Shown here: piece after piece, positions 17,027 to 27,072 of the stretch
Layout: each line of letters begins with the position of its first letter
How positions within the stretch are numbered: the first letter of the stretch is position 1
Origin: CAVRAW01 sp963716135
GTDB lineage: Bacteria > Planctomycetota > Planctomycetia > Pirellulales > JADZDJ01
Length of the DNA: 64,000 nucleotides
NCBI GenBank assembly: GCA_963716135.1
Contig: OY970289.1
Span: 930,001-994,000, forward strand
Reading direction: 5' to 3'
The notes under the pieces: model-generated
Databases searched by the model: none
Seen by the model: the letters and a program-made list of their open reading frames with translations, nothing else
What the model was told of the DNA's origin: nothing
Program-made: the position numbers and the translations under genes

Positions 17027-17781
17027 AGCCGCGTGAATCTGCAATTCTAGCGCTCTTCGCGCCTTTGCGGTTAATCCGTTCTCATCTGTGTTCATCCGTG
17101 TTCATCTGCGGTTTCTGACCTCTCCGTGCCTCTGCGTCTCTGCGGTTCAAACCCCTGGCCCAAAAACTTCCTTGCCAATTGAGCCACTCTCGTGCTAAAC
17201 AACACTCAGACGATGCGGCCATCGATATCAGCCGAAGCAGCAGGACCGACATAGGAAGTCGTGTCAACGGCGTGCCGACATCGGGAAGCCTTTCGCCGCC
17301 TGGGATCACCCTGTCACGGGGTTAGCGTGTAGGGAAATAGGACTCGGGGCGGTCACCATCAGGCACTAACCCAGGGGCTCGTCCGCCAATGTGGCGCGTC
17401 GGGCAGGCAAGCAGCGTGAGCGTGGACCCCGTTCCCGTCACAAGCTTGTCGGCGACGGCTCGCAACCGTCGTTATTTTGAATTCGGCCGGCCTCCAACGC
17501 CAACCGAATGGCCCGACCCGCCACGGCGGACGAGCGCCAAATTTTTCGCGAGTTTTTCCCTCGCCCGTGTGAATCTCTGCGCTTGCTGCTGTTCACTGCT
17601 CATTGCTCAATGTTCATAGCTCCAATCCGCCCTCCGCCTTCCAAATTCCGCCTTCCTACTTCCTACATTCCCCACTCCGCATTCCGCACTCCGAACTCGC
17701 CTTTGCTTGCTTCTCCACCCACCCCACCCCTACAATGTTTGCGAGGAATTCCGTCCAGCCCGTTGAAGGATCACGCTCATC
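17027..17781. repeat. Gene-free, repeat-rich 755-bp region
   Basis: No convincing gene lies here. Bases 17050-17155 carry interspersed-repeat phrases such as TTCATCTGTGTTCATC-type runs and CTCTGCGTCTCTGCGGTT. Bases 17590-17705 combine three other repeat vocabularies: CTGCTCATTGCTC, CCGCCTTCC-type, and CACTCCGCATTCCGCACTCC. The middle (17160-17590) shows nothing I recognise. The region may be a sink for repeat insertion upstream of the nucleoside hydrolase. Confidence 0.6.
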
Positions 17782-18726
17782 ATGGCCAGGAAGGTGATTA
17801 TCGACACCGACCCGGGCATCGACGACGCCGTGGCGATCACCATGGCCTTGTTCGATCCGGCGCTGGAAGTGGTGGCCATCACCGCCACCGCCGGGAACGT
17901 CTTTCCCGCCCAGGCCACGCGCAACGTTCAAACCATTATCGAGCAACTCGACCCGCCGCGCTGGCCGCGTGTCGGCGCCGCGCCGGAAGACAATCCGCTA
18001 CCGTGCGATGGCCGGCAGCTCCATGGTCAAAACGGGCTGGGCAACGTTGACTTTCCCTTTGCGGAACTGGCCAAAGCCCATCCGGCCGAAAAATTGCTGT
18101 GCGACGAAATCCGCGCCGCGCCGGAAGAAATCACCGTGCTGTGCCTGGGCCCGCTGTCGAACATCGCCCGGGCGATGCAGCGCGATCCGGAATTGCCTTC
18201 GCTGATCGGTCGGCTGGTGATCAGCGGCGGCACGATCGCCACAGCCAGCCGCATGAGCCCCGTGGCCGATTTCAATATTTTTTGCGATCCGATGTCGGCC
18301 CGCCGGGTGATCAAGTCGGCCACCACCAAAACCATGGTGCCGATGGACCTGACGTACGAGCTCAACTTCACGTTCGAATTTCTGGAAAAGCTGCCGAGCG
18401 ATTCCACGCGGGCCGGAAAATTCCTGCGGCAGATCCTGCCGTTTGTCTACCGTTCGCAGCGGCAGATGCTGGGCTGCGAGCACATCAACCTGCACGACGT
18501 CGGCGTGCTGTGCGCGCTGACGAATCCCGAGCTCTATGAAACCGAAATGATGGCCGCCGACGTCGAGACCGAAGGGGAACTAACCAACGGCATGGTGGTG
18601 TTCGACCGCCGCCGGTCCGCCAATCGCCAGTGGCGCCCCAACATCGAAGTGGCTCTGAAGGCCGACATGCCCGCCGTTTACGATTGCGTGCTGCGGAGCT
18701 TGGAGCGCGCCGGCAAAGCGGGGTAA
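17782..18726 (+). CDS. Inosine/uridine-preferring nucleoside hydrolase
   Basis: Hydrolyses the N-glycosidic bond of ribonucleosides for purine or pyrimidine salvage. The 314-residue protein starts MARKVIIDTDPGIDDAVAI, the Ca2+-binding DTDPGxDDA signature of the IUNH family. It also has VLCLGPLSNIARA and the late HDVGVLCAL carrying the conserved Asp. Substrate preference cannot be read from sequence. It stands alone, converges on htrA, and is separated from it by a nested palindromic repeat. Upstream lies a long repeat-rich stretch. Confidence 0.9.
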   Translation: MARKVIIDTDPGIDDAVAITMALFDPALEVVAITATAGNVFPAQATRNVQTIIEQLDPPRWPRVGAAPEDNPLPCDGRQLHGQNGLGNVDFPFAELAKAHPAEKLLCDEIRAAPEEITVLCLGPLSNIARAMQRDPELPSLIGRLVISGGTIATASRMSPVADFNIFCDPMSARRVIKSATTKTMVPMDLTYELNFTFEFLEKLPSDSTRAGKFLRQILPFVYRSQRQMLGCEHINLHDVGVLCALTNPELYETEMMAADVETEGELTNGMVVFDRRRSANRQWRPNIEVALKADMPAVYDCVLRSLERAGKAG

Positions 18727-18727
18727 C

Positions 18728-18875
18728 TGCAATTAACCGCAGAGACACGGAGCCGGAATTCCTAAGAAGAAGAGCAGAAGATCAGAAAATGAGAAGAGCA
18801 GCGAATCAAAAACTCCTCTTCTGCTCTTCTGATCTTCTCCTCTTCTAAAGTTCTCTCCGCGTCTCTGCGGTGAAG
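18728..18875. repeat. Nested palindromic repeat between convergent genes
   Basis: The outer arms are ACCGCAGAGACACGGAG (18733-18749) and CTCCGCGTCTCTGCGGT (18854-18870). The inner arms are AGAAGAGCAGAAGATCAG (about 18768-18785) with its complement CTGATCTTCT preceded by CTCTTCTG (about 18819-18838). The whole could fold into a hairpin of about 140 nt. It separates the nucleoside hydrolase from the convergent htrA and probably serves as a two-way terminator. Confidence 0.7.
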
Positions 18876-18880
18876 AGAAA

Positions 18881-20029
18881 CTATTCCGCGCTGGCGCGTT
18901 CGGTGCTCGGCTTTTCGAACGTCGCCCGGTCGCCGACCTTGACGGTCATTTTCACGGACTGCCGCCCGCGAAAAACCACGATCGGAATATCTTTGCCCAC
19001 CTCGGTCAGGCTCACCAGGTTCATCAGATGGCTGTCGTTTTCAATCGGCACGCCGTTGAACTCCAAAATCACATCGTCGGCCTGCAGCTTGGCCAGCGCC
19101 GCGGGTGAATTCTCGGTGATGCCCGACACATGCGCCCCGTAAGGCCGCGTCATTCCGAGCTTGGCAGCGGCGGCGGCGTCGAACTTGCCGTCGAGCTTCA
19201 CGCCAAGATAGGCCCGCGTTACGGCGCCGTGTTCGATTAGTTGATTGGCGATGATCTTGACCATGTTGATCGGGATCGTGAACCCGATCCCTTCGCTGCC
19301 GCCGGAACTGGAGGCGATGGCGGTGTTCATGCCGATCACTTCCCCCTTGAGATTCAAAAGCGGTCCGCCGCTGTTACCGGGATTGATCGCCGCGTCGGTC
19401 TGCATGAAATCCTGGAATCGCACGCTTTCGCCCAGCTCCAGATCGCGCCGACCTTTGGCGCTGATGATGCCGAACGTGACCGAGTGGCTCAAACCAAACG
19501 GGCTGCCGACGGCCAACACAAAGTCGCCGATGTCGGTTTCATCGCTGTTGCCGATGCGAGCCGAAACCAGGCCCGGTTCGTCGATCTCCAGCACGGCGAT
19601 ATCGGTCGCCGGATCGGTCAACATTTTCTTGGGGTTGATCTCGCGGCCGTCGGCCAGCTTGATTTTGATGCTTTCCGCGGCGGCCCCTTTGACCACATGC
19701 CGGTTGGTCAACACATAAAACTTGCCGTCGTGCTCGATAATCGTGCCGGAGCCGGCTTCTTCGACCGGTTTGCGGCCGTAGCGGGCCGACAGATCGGAAT
19801 GCTCCGAATCGATGTGCACCACGGTCGGCTTGGCCACTTGCACCACTTTGCGCAGGATGTTGGCCTCGTTTTGCAGATGGACCGATTCCTTGGCCAATTC
19901 GTCGTATTGCTTGGCACGCTCGGCGGGGGTCGGCACCGGCTCGTCGCTCTGCGCGGCAGCGAAGCGCGGGCAGGCAGAAATAACCACGGCGGCGAAAACG
20001 ACCGCACGAACTAAGCTTGGCCGAACCAT
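18881..20029 (-). CDS. HtrA/DegP-type serine protease with one PDZ domain
   Basis: A periplasmic protein quality-control protease of 382 residues. It has a signal peptide (AVVFAAVVISACPRFAAAQ) and a short coiled linker. The trypsin-like domain has His in TNRHVV, Asp in DPATDIAVLEI and Ser in NPGNSGGPL. A single PDZ domain follows (AYLGVKLDGKF ... ILEFNGVPI). ATG 20029 is chosen for its AGAGGA ribosome site 5 bp upstream. The longer frame from 20125 is translated from an intergenic repeat (MTNAPMTNEG...). It converges on the nucleoside hydrolase gene. Confidence 0.9.
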   Translation of the reverse strand: MVRPSLVRAVVFAAVVISACPRFAAAQSDEPVPTPAERAKQYDELAKESVHLQNEANILRKVVQVAKPTVVHIDSEHSDLSARYGRKPVEEAGSGTIIEHDGKFYVLTNRHVVKGAAAESIKIKLADGREINPKKMLTDPATDIAVLEIDEPGLVSARIGNSDETDIGDFVLAVGSPFGLSHSVTFGIISAKGRRDLELGESVRFQDFMQTDAAINPGNSGGPLLNLKGEVIGMNTAIASSSGGSEGIGFTIPINMVKIIANQLIEHGAVTRAYLGVKLDGKFDAAAAAKLGMTRPYGAHVSGITENSPAALAKLQADDVILEFNGVPIENDSHLMNLVSLTEVGKDIPIVVFRGRQSVKMTVKVGDRATFEKPSTERASAE

Positions 20030-20049
20030 CCGTATCCTCTGCAGCATGA

Positions 20050-20129
20050 ATGACCAATGACCAAATCCCAATGACCAATGTCTGTGCGAATTTTGACCCT
20101 CATTGGTCATTGGGGCATTGGTCATTGGT
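20050..20129. repeat. Inverted TGACCAATGACCA repeat upstream of htrA
   Basis: The left arm 20050-20080 (ATGACCAATGACCAAATCCC...) and the right arm 20100-20129 (TCATTGGTCATTGGGGC...) are inverted copies made of CCAATGA units. The same element occurs at 34226-34303. Here it lies between dksA and htrA, both on the minus strand. Confidence 0.75.
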
Positions 20130-20214
20130 TCTTTCCAATTAGTATGACAAACCCTGCGGCGGTTGCAAAAGGCCGATTCTCGCCGGCGCCTTGGCTCTGA
20201 ACGTACCGCGGCGC

Positions 20215-20246
20215 AAAAAAACGGGAGGACGAATTCCGTCCTCCCG
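20215..20246 (-). terminator. Intrinsic terminator after the DksA-type gene
   Basis: A perfect 10-bp stem (CGGGAGGACG at 20222-20231 and CGTCCTCCCG at 20237-20246) with a 5-nt loop is followed on the minus strand by seven T (A-run 20215-20221). It ends the transcript of the DksA/TraR gene about 30 bp after the stop codon. Confidence 0.92.
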
Positions 20247-20274
20247 GTGACTTACAGTGTAGCCGGTGGCACGA

Positions 20275-20724
20275 TCAGGAAACATCGATCTCGATGTCGT
20301 CGAGCGTCGTTTCCGTTTCGCCGCCGCCGGAATCGGTGATCCGGCCCCAATCGTTGTCCGGATTCCCGCCGGCGCCATACTTTTCGGTTTCACGCTGGCA
20401 GGTGATGCAGTAGGTGGCATAAGGCAGGGCGTTGAGCCGGGCCATGGGAATCTTGCAGCCGCAGCCTTCGCAAACGCCGTACTGGCCGGTGCGCATCCGC
20501 TCCAGTGCGTTTTCCACGTTGGCCAATTCGCGGCTTTCCACCTCGGCCAACTGCGAGCTGATCTCGTCTTGAGCCGAGTCGAGTGCCGCATCCACCAGAT
20601 CGCCGGCCGTTTGAGCCCGGAGCTCTTTGAGCAGGCTTAAGTCGCCGGCCAGCGCTTTGCGGAGCGCATCGCGGCGCTTGATGAGAATCTGGCGCATGTT
20701 CATCAGTGCATCTTTGCGTGCCAT
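20275..20724 (-). CDS. DksA/TraR-type C4 zinc-finger protein
   Basis: A 149-residue protein with an N-terminal coiled coil (about 10-75) and a C4 zinc finger, C85 and C88 with C106 and C109 (CEGCGCKIP ... YCITC). DksA-family proteins enter the RNA polymerase secondary channel and help ppGpp control transcription. The C-terminus adds an acidic tail (ETETTLDDIEIDVS). It is transcribed alone and ends at a strong terminator. Calling it true DksA would need the coiled-coil tip Asp residues; DDIE lies in the tail instead, so the TraR/YteA group is possible. Confidence 0.85.
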   Translation of the reverse strand: MARKDALMNMRQILIKRRDALRKALAGDLSLLKELRAQTAGDLVDAALDSAQDEISSQLAEVESRELANVENALERMRTGQYGVCEGCGCKIPMARLNALPYATYCITCQRETEKYGAGGNPDNDWGRITDSGGGETETTLDDIEIDVS

Positions 20725-21349
20725 GAATTTTCACCCTTGGTCCGACATCCTACGCTCTTGGCAGGATGGCCCCCCTGCCACTGGCGTCGTCGAACTTTTA
20801 AAGGACCTCGTTCCTCGTTCCCAGCCGCCCATGGAAGTTCCGATCGGATGGGCAGCAAACAAAATATAGTACGCGGATCAAGCCCAAGAGATCGCTTCGA
20901 CCTGATCAGTTTTTTAACATTTCACTTCACCAACGCCCGCAATCGCGTACGGCGAGACCCGACAGTTGCAGTTCGTTGCGATCAAACACCTGCCTGGCGG
21001 ACCCACTGATTTGAGCAGGCAAAAGTCGCGCCGATCGATCGAAATACTCCCGCGCTGGACACTTCCGTGATGGATTTCACAAAGGCAGCGCCGGTGATTG
21101 CCGCCGCTTTTCGCTGCCGTCGGCACAAGGCCGATTCCAGCGGGCGTCTCAATCGCTATGGGATAATCGGCAAAATCGGCAGGGATATGCAGCCATTTCC
21201 GCCGAAAGGGCAGGCTGGCAAGGTGGGTCGCTGGGCAGCGCAGCTTTAGCACCAAAGCCGCGGCGATTGCGCATTTTGACTCCCTAATCGCAGTAAGCTA
21301 CATCTCCAATAGGGTTTAGAAGTTACGACACCACGGGTGCGCTTCGCCG
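20725..21349. other. 625-bp divergent intergenic region
   Basis: Lies between the divergent dksA-type gene and the FHA/coiled-coil gene. I see no gene or RNA. A small hairpin GCCTGC...GCAGGC lies near 20988-21021. TTGACT at 21276-21281 could be a -35 box for the plus-strand gene, with only a weak -10 (TACATC). A minus-strand open frame (20914-21255) has no coding character. Confidence 0.4.
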
Positions 21350-24300
21350 ATGTTCGTGAACAGCACCGTTGCCCCGGCTGATCCCCTGCTTGGAAGTCCT
21401 CAGGCGCCGCTAGCGTTGCGCATCCGCGGCAGCGAGCGCAACGGCCAAGTGGTTCGGCTGCAATCTTCGAAGGTGGCGATCGGCTCCGCGCGGTGCGCCA
21501 CCCTGCGGATGTGTGCCGCCGGCGTGGCGCCGGTGCATTGCCTGATCCTGCGGGGCCAGAACCAAACAATCGTCCGACGCTGGTCGGCCGATACGCTGCT
21601 CAACGGCTGCCAGTTTACCGATTCGAATTTGAACGTCGGCGACCGGCTGTCGATCGGTCCGATCGAGCTGGAGGTGATCGACGAACGGAGCGGCCGAACG
21701 GACCGTCGCCGCGGCGACCGCCGGCAAAGCGGAGAACTCGACCGCCGCCAAACGGAGCTTCAATCCCAGGAATCGGCGATTCAGCGGCGGGAATCGGAGT
21801 GGCAGCAGCAAAAGCTGGCCTGGGAACAAGAGCGGCAACAAGGGCTGGACGAACAACGGCGGGGCGAACAGCGCCAGGCACAACAGCGGGAAGAAATCGA
21901 AGCGCAGTTGCGATCGCTGTCGACCGAGCAGGAATTGCTGCGAATTCAACGTGCCGCGGTCAGCGCCGACCAAGAAGTGGCGGCTGCCCAGCGAACGGCG
22001 CTCTCGTCCGATCAAGCCGTGCTTGCGGATCAGAGAAACCTGCTGGAACAACAGTGGGCCGACCTGGAATCTCAGCGCGACGCACTGGAAACGCAGCAAG
22101 CGGAATTTGCCGCATCGCAAGAAACACAGCAAGAAACTCTGCGGTTACAGCAGCAGGCGCTGGATGCTCAGCAGCAAATGCTGCACGAGCGGCAGCAGGC
22201 AATCGACGCCCAGCAACAAGTCCTCAACGAGGGACATGCGAATTGGGTTGCGCAGCAGGAAGCCCTTGTATTCGAGCGGCAGCGATGGGAATCGCAGTGC
22301 GACGAGCAAAACGACTTGACGCAACAGCGTGCCGCGGAGCTCGATTCCCGAGCGGCGGAGCTAAACCATCGCGCCGACGACCTTGCTGGACGCGAAGCCC
22401 AACTGGGAAAGCACACCGCTGAGCTGGGCGCCCGCGAAGCGGAGCTCAACAATCGCACTGCGGAATTAGGCGCTCGCACAGCGCAACTGGACGATCGCGC
22501 GGCGGAACTGGATGTCCGGTCCAGCGAATTGAAAGGCCGCAGCGCGGAGCTGGATTCGCGCACGGCGCAGCTCGAGAATCTCGCAGCGGAACAGGAAGGT
22601 CAGGCTGCGCAAAACGCCAATCGTGCCAATGAGCTCGCGTCCCGGGCATCGCAACTCAACGACCGTGCTACGGAGCTTGAGAAGTGGGCGGTCGATCTTG
22701 CCGCTCAGAACAGCCAGCGCATTGCAGAGATCGACGCGCGGGCCAGCCAACTGACCGATCGAGCTAACGAATTAGAAAGCCGGGGTGTCCAAAGCCAAGA
22801 TCGTGCCAACGAGTTGGACGCTCGGGCAGCTCAATTGAACAGTCGTGCCGAAGAACTCAAGCTGCGCCGAAAAATGGGAAACCCAGCGGCAGGCCGAAAC
22901 AGCGGAATTGGCCCATCGCCGCCAAGAAATGGAGGACTTTGTCCGGCGTGAAGAAGAGCGCTATTGGTGGCGCAAGCGGCTGCTCTGGAGCCTGCGCCGG
23001 AACTGGTTGCACTTCAGGCCCAATGGGAAGAACAACTCCGGGCGTTGGAAGAAGATCGTCGGTTTCTGGAAACTCAGCAAGCCGCGCTGGCCGAACAGCA
23101 AGCGGCATTGACCGAACAACACGCGACGCTCCAACAGCAGCAGTCGGCGCTTGAGGAGCAGGAGGCGAAGGTCGCCGATCAGCGGGCGGCAATTGCGAAG
23201 CAGCAGGCCGCTCTGGAACAAGGCCAAACAGTTTTTGAAGAGCAGCGAACCACGCTTGAGCGGCGGCGTGCGGAAATGGAAAAGAATGAAGCTCGGCTCC
23301 GCGTTCAACAGCAGCAGTTGGATTCGGCGCTGCGGGAGTTGGCCGGGCAGCGCGAACGGTTTGCTGAGGAGCAGCAGGCGGTTGCGCAACAGAATGCCGA
23401 CCTGGAACAGCTTGATACGCAACTTCGGGCGCAGCAAAAGCAGTGGGAGGACGATCGACAACAGTTGGCCGCCGAGCGCGAGACATTTGCGCAAGAACAA
23501 CAGGCGATAACGCACGAATACGACGAAATTGAAAAGCTCAACGCCCAGTTGCGCGACCAGCAATTGCGGCAGGAGACGGCAGAGCAGCAACTGGCGGCGA
23601 AGCGCGAAGCGTTCACTCAAGAACAGGCTGCGCTGGCTCAAAGGCTCGCCGACGTGGAAGGTCTTGAGGCGCAACTTCGAACGCAACAACAGCGGTTAGA
23701 GGCGGAGCATCAACACGTCCAGTCACAGCGCGAAGCATTCGTCGAACAGCAAGAGACGCTAGCCAATCAGCGGGCCAAAGCGGAGCAGCTTGAAGCGGAA
23801 CTTCGCGCACAGCAAGAGCAACTCGACGAACAAGGTCGCGCGCAACAGGAACAATTCGAGGCTGAACGGCAGCAGTTCGCCTCGCAGCACGAAGCGTTCG
23901 AGCAGCAGCAACAGTCCATTGCTCGGCAGCGGGCCGAGGTGGAACGACTCCAAGAAGCGCTAGAGGGTCAAAAGCGGCAATTGGAGGCCCAGCAGCAACA
24001 GCTCGAGGCGGAACGTCAGCATTTCCACCAGACCCAACAACAGCTCGCGACGGAGCAACAGCAGCTTGCCGGGCAGCGCGAAATGCTCGCCCAGGAGCAG
24101 GAGGCGCTGGCTCAGCAGCGCCGACACCGAGCACTTACAGGCCCAACTTTGCGCAACAAGAGCAATGGGAGGCCGAGCGGCACCGCGTCGACGCGCGGGG
24201 CGATACTTTCGCCGAGCAGCAAGAGGCGTTGGATCAGCAGCAGCGCGAACTCGAGGAACGCGAATCGAGGCTGCAATCTGACCAACAACGGTTGGCCACC

Positions 24301-25912
24301 GAGCAGCAACAATTTGCCGCACGGCACGGCGAATTCATCAATGAACACCAGGCCTTGGAGCGTCGTCGCGCCGAGCAAGACCAGCTAGAGTCGCAACTCC
24401 GCGCTCAACAACAGCAGTTGGAAGCGGAGCGGCAACAATTGGCCGTCCAACATCAAGAGTTAACCGATCAACAGCGGGCGCTCGATATGGCCCGCGAAGA
24501 ACTGGCCACCGCAAAGCAGTCGTTGGCCGAGCTGCGCGATGAAATAACTGCTTTCCAGGAGGAAATCGTGAGCTCGCAAAACCAATTGACCCAGCGCTCC
24601 GCCGAACTGGCGAAAAGCGAATCAGAAATTGCCGACCGAGATGCCCAAGGTCGTCGGCACGAAACCGATCTTGGCGAACTGGCTGCCCGGCTGGCTCGCC
24701 GCGAAGACGAACTGAACGGCCGCCTCGATCAGCTCGATCAGCGCGAAAACGACTTGTTGCGTCAATTGGAAGAACTCAATCGCGGCACTGCCGAACTCAA
24801 GCGGCTTCAGGCGGAGCTGGCGGCACAGCAGGAGGAGGCGGTGAGACAGCCGCGGGGATCGAAGTCGGGCCAAGGTGCGAAACAAAGACAGCGTCGATTG
24901 CAGGATAAGGATACGCGAGACGACGAAACTGCCGATGAATCGAACGCATCGGTGGAAACCGAGGAATCCCCTGCGTCGGAGGAATCTTCGGAGGAGGTTT
25001 CGGAATCTGTTGAACGGCGATCGACGGGGACCAGCGACGACGAGGATATATTCGCCCGTCTGCGCCATGTCGATCTTGAAAGACAACGCGAAAAGTGAAC
25101 CGGACGAAGAGACCATTTCTCGAGCCGATGAAACCGTCTCAGCAAACGACCGGTTTGCCGCAGACGACGAACAAGCCGAACCGCAAGCCGACGAATCGGA
25201 TGCGGGGCAAGAGGAACTTCAATCTGCGGATGAAGCAGCCGCGGCGGAGCGCGAAAGCGAAGCGTCGCGGCAGCAAGTCAAACAGCGTGCGGACGATGAG
25301 CAATCGATCGACGATTACATGTCCAAGCTGTTGGAGAAGTATGGGGGCAAAATGGAGGGTGGCGCTGCGGCCTCGCAGTCACAGACCACGGAGGCAATGT
25401 CGCGGCAGGGAGCGGCCCCGCACGCCTCGCGGCCCGAAGTGTCGCTGGAGCCGCCGAAGCCGGCAAGCGCACCGAAGCCGGCGATGACGAAATTGGAGCC
25501 GCCCCGCACGGCAGCGCCGGAGAAAACGGTCGACCTAGCCGCGATGCGCGAGCTGGCGAACTTCAGTACGCGAGCGGCCATCGCCACGCATCACCACCGG
25601 CGAAACCAATTGGTACTGTTGGGGAAAGTATCAGTCGGGGTCATCGGGCTCATCAGCGGCGCGTTGCTATTGCACTGGGGCGATGACGAGCAATCGTGGA
25701 TTTTCTTTGGGGGTTTGGCCGGCCTGATCGTGTCTGGATACTGGTTCGTGCGCGCCGGCCATATGGCGCGAAGTTTGCAGAAGTTCCGACGAAAGGCCGA
25801 AAACCAGGCGGCGGCGACACAACGAGAGCCGAGACTGTCGCAAGTCGATGACGGTGGTTTAGACTTGTCGGATCCGGAGGCGGACGACGAGACGGTGGCC
25901 CAAGCGGATTGA
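21350..25912 (+). CDS. Giant FHA/coiled-coil membrane protein, several frameshifts
   Basis: Read as one gene of about 1,520 residues. The N-terminal about 105 residues form an FHA-like domain (VAIGSARCATLR, PVHCLILRG, LLNG, GDRLSIGPIELEV). About 1,100 residues of coiled coil follow: first heptads of the type AELxxRA, then Gln/Glu-rich runs. An acidic linker, a DDYMSKLLEKYGG segment and two C-terminal membrane helices (VSVGVIGLISGALLLHW and WIFFGGLAGLIVSGYWFV) end it. Register breaks at about 22865, 22966, 24120, 24149 and 25092 each mend with one base. The last might instead be a real boundary with a second gene starting at ATG 25064. Function unknown; a scaffold anchored in the membrane is plausible. 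Confidence 0.7.
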
Positions 25913-25915
25913 TTG

Positions 25916-26935
25916 TCAGGCATCGCCTCGCGCGGCCAGGACATCGTCGAAATCGCGCAGATGGTAGCCGATGGACACCAAATCGAGCACGCGGCACAGG
26001 CTGCGGGTAGCCACGCCCAGTCCGTCGGGACCGCTGAAGCCGCTGAGATGTCCGCCCCCTTTTAGGTGCGGCTCCAAATCGAGAAACACGCCGGGGATGC
26101 CTCGCCGCTTTAGTTTTTTCTCCAGGGCGGGGATGTGCTCGCGGAAATCGCGGAGCACGACGGCAAAGGCGCTGTCGCCGATATCGACGGGCACGAAATT
26201 CTTGAGGGCATCGCCGTTGCCGTGCCCCTGCCGCTTTGCCGATTGCGGATGCCGGTAATCCTTCACGTGCATCCAGCCGATGCCGGGCTTCATCGCCAAA
26301 TATTGCTGAAAGAGTTCGGCCGGGGAATAGCCTTGCGAAATGATGTTGCCGCCGTCGAACACCAGCATGAGCGCGGGATGGTTCACCTGCCGATAGATCT
26401 CCGCCGCCATTTCTCCGTTGCTGCAAAGCGTGTCGGCTTCAATTTCCAAACCGAACGTCAAGTCGGAACGGTGGCAGGCTTCAGCGATTTGCCCCAACTG
26501 CTCGACCGCCTGCGCCAAGTGGGGCTTCGGATCGGCGGAGCGTGGCGGATAGAACGAAAAACCGCGGATCAACTTCGTCTCGAAGGCATGCGCCAGTTCG
26601 CAAGCCCGCTTGACTTCGCCGGCCAGATATTTTTTGAAGGGGATGTATTCGTGCTTCGTGCCGTCGGCCTGGTCAAGTAATTTCACTTTGCCCAGCGGCG
26701 AACCTAGCGAGGTGACATTCAGGCCGTATTCATCTTCCAAATGCCGGATTTTTGTAACTTCGGCCTTGGAAAGCTCCAGCACGTTCTTGATGCCGCTGCC
26801 GACGTCGATAAACCGGAGGCTGTAATACTGCAGGCCTGCGGCCGCCAGGGCACAGAATTGCTGGACGGCGGTTTGCTGATTGGCGGCTTCGTCGGCAAAC
26901 GCGCTGAGAATGACCTGTGGTTGATCGTCCGGCAT
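25916..26935 (-). CDS. Sugar phosphate isomerase/epimerase-like TIM barrel
   Basis: A 339-residue xylose-isomerase-like TIM-barrel protein (AP endonuclease 2 family). Metal-ligand type segments are GLEIEADTLCSNG with Glu, LMLVFDGGNI with Asp, GWMHVKDYRHP with His and Asp, and GVFLDLEPHLKGGG with Glu. Such proteins are common in planctomycete sugar and inositol catabolism, but the substrate cannot be told. The stop lies 3 bp past the end of the FHA/coiled-coil gene on the other strand, with no room for a terminator. It is divergent from the ABC transporter genes. Confidence 0.85.
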   Translation of the reverse strand: MPDDQPQVILSAFADEAANQQTAVQQFCALAAAGLQYYSLRFIDVGSGIKNVLELSKAEVTKIRHLEDEYGLNVTSLGSPLGKVKLLDQADGTKHEYIPFKKYLAGEVKRACELAHAFETKLIRGFSFYPPRSADPKPHLAQAVEQLGQIAEACHRSDLTFGLEIEADTLCSNGEMAAEIYRQVNHPALMLVFDGGNIISQGYSPAELFQQYLAMKPGIGWMHVKDYRHPQSAKRQGHGNGDALKNFVPVDIGDSAFAVVLRDFREHIPALEKKLKRRGIPGVFLDLEPHLKGGGHLSGFSGPDGLGVATRSLCRVLDLVSIGYHLRDFDDVLAARGDA

Positions 26936-27072
26936 GATAAGCTTTCTTGAAGAACGGCCCTCGGGCGTCGGCGATATCGAGTCGCCATTGTCCGATGCCG
27001 TGGAACGATCGACAAGCCCCTGACGAACTCCGGCCGATTTCCTACCGCGCAGCCTAATGGCCCGCCGCTTGC

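Noticed and set aside
17140..17156. GGTTCAAAC resembling a tRNA T-loop
   Set aside because: It belongs to the CTCTGCGTCTCTGCGGTT repeat; no acceptor, D or anticodon arms can be formed around it.
17389..17619. 76-residue plus-strand open frame upstream of the nucleoside hydrolase
   Set aside because: It runs into interspersed repeat sequence and shows no domain or ribosome site.
20914..21255. 113-residue minus-strand open frame in the dksA/FHA intergenic region
   Set aside because: No ribosome site, no recognisable motif and noise-like composition; left as intergenic.
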